From positions 1-6,814 of the forward strand of contig BNZQ01000073.1 of the NCBI GenBank assembly GCA_026001225.1: 6,814 nucleotides of DNA. Reading direction: 5' to 3'. Within the stretch, counting starts at the first letter, position 1. The number at the start of each line of letters is the position of its first letter. Shown here piece by piece: positions 6,508-6,814 of the stretch. The position numbers and the translations under genes were made by a program. This DNA comes from Clostridia bacterium (GTDB taxonomy: Bacteria > Bacillota > Clostridia > Christensenellales > DUVY01). Below the pieces are notes generated by a model. It was not told the origin of the DNA. It saw nothing but the letters and a program-made list of their open reading frames with translations, and ran no database searches.

Positions 6508-6579
6508 TTACCTTTCTCCTTTGCGCTCGCCGTGCGCATCGAGAGCGACTCCGCCGATAGCCAATAAAATTCCTTGCAT
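6508..6579 (-). CDS. Micro-ORF 2 (proximal), 23 residues
   Basis: ATG at 6577-6579 and TAA at 6508-6510, directly followed by the ATG of the 276-residue gene. It begins MQGILLAIGG and ends LDAHGERKGER: the head equals the membrane-protein N-terminus and the tail equals the C-terminus of the upstream repeat protein. Its AAAGGAGAAAGG site is at 6583-6594, GGAG 8 nt from ATG. Translation is therefore plausible and would hand ribosomes to the next gene. Whether the peptide does anything is unknown; it could be a by-product of the duplication. Confidence 0.55.
   Translation of the reverse strand: MQGILLAIGGVALDAHGERKGER
6511..6522 (-). promoter_or_regulatory. Shine-Dalgarno site of the membrane-protein gene, embedded in micro-ORF 2
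   Basis: AAAGGAGAAAGG encodes the last residues of micro-ORF 2 (KGER) and lies just before TAA-ATG; GGAG is 8 nt from the start. Identical sites occur at 6583-6594 and 6655-6666 for the two micro-ORFs. Stop and start codons abut without overlap (TAAATG), a layout that favours re-initiation. Confidence 0.85.
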
Positions 6580-6651
6580 TTACCTTTCTCCTTTGCGCTC
6601 GCCGTGCGCGTCGAGAGCGACTCTGCCGATAGCCAATAAAATTCCTTGCAT
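6580..6651 (-). CDS. Micro-ORF 1 (distal), 23 residues
   Basis: ATG at 6649-6651 and TAA at 6580-6582, directly abutting both the upstream stop (6652-6654) and the ATG of micro-ORF 2. It is identical to micro-ORF 2 except for Arg instead of Gly at residue 10 and a synonymous Asp codon. The same Shine-Dalgarno site lies at 6655-6666, inside the last codons of the upstream gene. The hydrophobic head plus charged tail is a product of the repeat, not a recognised peptide family. Confidence 0.55.
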   Translation of the reverse strand: MQGILLAIGRVALDAHGERKGER

Positions 6652-6814
6652 TTACCTTTCTCCTTTGCGCTCGCCGTGCGCGTCGAGAGCCGTCAGCGCC
6701 GGCGGGGTATAGGCCGGATCGGCTTTTCCGACCGTCAGCGTTACGGTTGCGCCGGCGACGCTCTCATAGTTCGCATTTTGCGAAACGTAGGAGTAGTACA
6801 GCGTGTACGTCGCC
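6652..6814 (-). CDS. C-terminal end of a second Ig-like (MBG-type) repeat surface protein; 5' part outside the window
   Basis: The last 53 codons are visible. ATYTLYYSYVSQNANYESVA and GATVTLTVGKADPAYTPP are the closing strands of an MBG-type module (compare GTYAVTAVF..DPNY..MTATL in the giant gene) and the linker to a next one. The protein then ends abruptly in LTALDAHGERKGER, where MBG arrays usually continue with LTA-x-YGQTL. No cell-wall anchor motif is present in this tail. It is followed without a gap by micro-ORF 1. The charged tail is part of the 72-bp repeat, so the original C-terminus may have been lost or replaced. The repeat-family assignment rests on a short stretch. Confidence 0.8.
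   Translation of the reverse strand, partial: ATYTLYYSYVSQNANYESVAGATVTLTVGKADPAYTPPALTALDAHGERKGER

Larger units (their letters stand above)
6463..6690 (-). repeat. 72-bp tandem repeat, 3.17 copies, spanning the stop/RBS/start junction
   Basis: Exact-period copies begin at forward positions 6463, 6535 and 6607, with a 12-bp remnant at 6679-6690. Copies differ only by transitions: one at 6551 (Gly instead of Arg in the proximal micro-ORF) and one in an Asp codon (GAT/GAC). Each unit holds, on the minus strand, the tail codons HGERKGER, AAAGGAGAAAGG, TAA, ATG and the head codons MQGILLAIGRVALDA. Because 72 is 24 codons, every extra copy makes one complete micro-ORF and leaves both neighbouring frames intact. 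The 12 bp at both ends of the tract, GCTCTCGA(C/T)GCG, encode ALDA both in the upstream tail and in the membrane-protein head. This is the homology that could have seeded the first duplication. Confidence 0.97.

Noticed and set aside
6463..6690. CRISPR array
   Set aside because: The 72-bp repeats are directly adjacent, without unique spacers, and encode parts of genes.
5996..6712. Plus-strand open frame of 238 codons containing a 24-residue repeat
   Set aside because: It is the antisense of the membrane-protein gene and of the 72-bp tract. It stays open there only because 72 is divisible by three. The Ser/Ala/Pro-rich product mirrors the acidic Ala/Glu-rich sense strand.

Overview
All genes in this window read on the minus strand, so the biological order runs from high to low coordinates. 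Coding DNA is GC-rich and the spacers are AT-rich. Shine-Dalgarno sites are strong (GGAG/GAGGAG types), one sigma70-type promoter and one intrinsic terminator can be seen, and two genes encode exported proteins built from Ig-like (MBG-type) repeats. This fits an anaerobic Clostridia-like member of the Bacillota from a gut-type habitat. That assignment is an inference from style only; no taxonomic marker gene is present.

The right part (6814 to 5449) looks like one transcription unit. It opens with the last 53 codons of a repeat-type surface protein (stop at 6652-6654). Next come two 23-codon micro-ORFs, then a 276-residue single-pass membrane protein with a duplicated acidic linker and a C-terminal domain resembling YjbR/MmcQ, then an unrecognised 61-residue protein. 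A Rho-independent terminator at 5282-5321 closes the unit. The most striking feature is a 72-bp tandem repeat (6463-6690, 3.17 copies) laid exactly over the stop/Shine-Dalgarno/start junction between the first and the membrane-protein gene. As a result the junction exists three times, and two abutting micro-ORFs were created whose N-terminus is that of the downstream protein and whose C-terminus is that of the upstream protein.

The spacer 4976-5281 holds a promoter (5158-5185) with an extended -10, a leader of about 175 nt carrying two abutting perfect palindromes (5043-5072 and 5070-5097), and a Shine-Dalgarno site (4984-4990).

The left part (4975 to 1) is one uninterrupted open frame of 1,658 codons that runs off the window. 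It encodes a giant exported protein: an N-terminal signal/anchor segment, a GLUG-like beta-repeat domain (about residues 63-518), then at least eleven Ig-like modules of two main types. The last two modules seen are recent tandem copies 243 bp apart. I checked this frame codon by codon from 4975 to 2 and found no stop or frameshift. The long plus-strand open frames opposite it are antisense shadows.

Taken together, the window is a cell-surface locus: two large repeat-built surface proteins separated by a small membrane-protein operon whose role is unknown.
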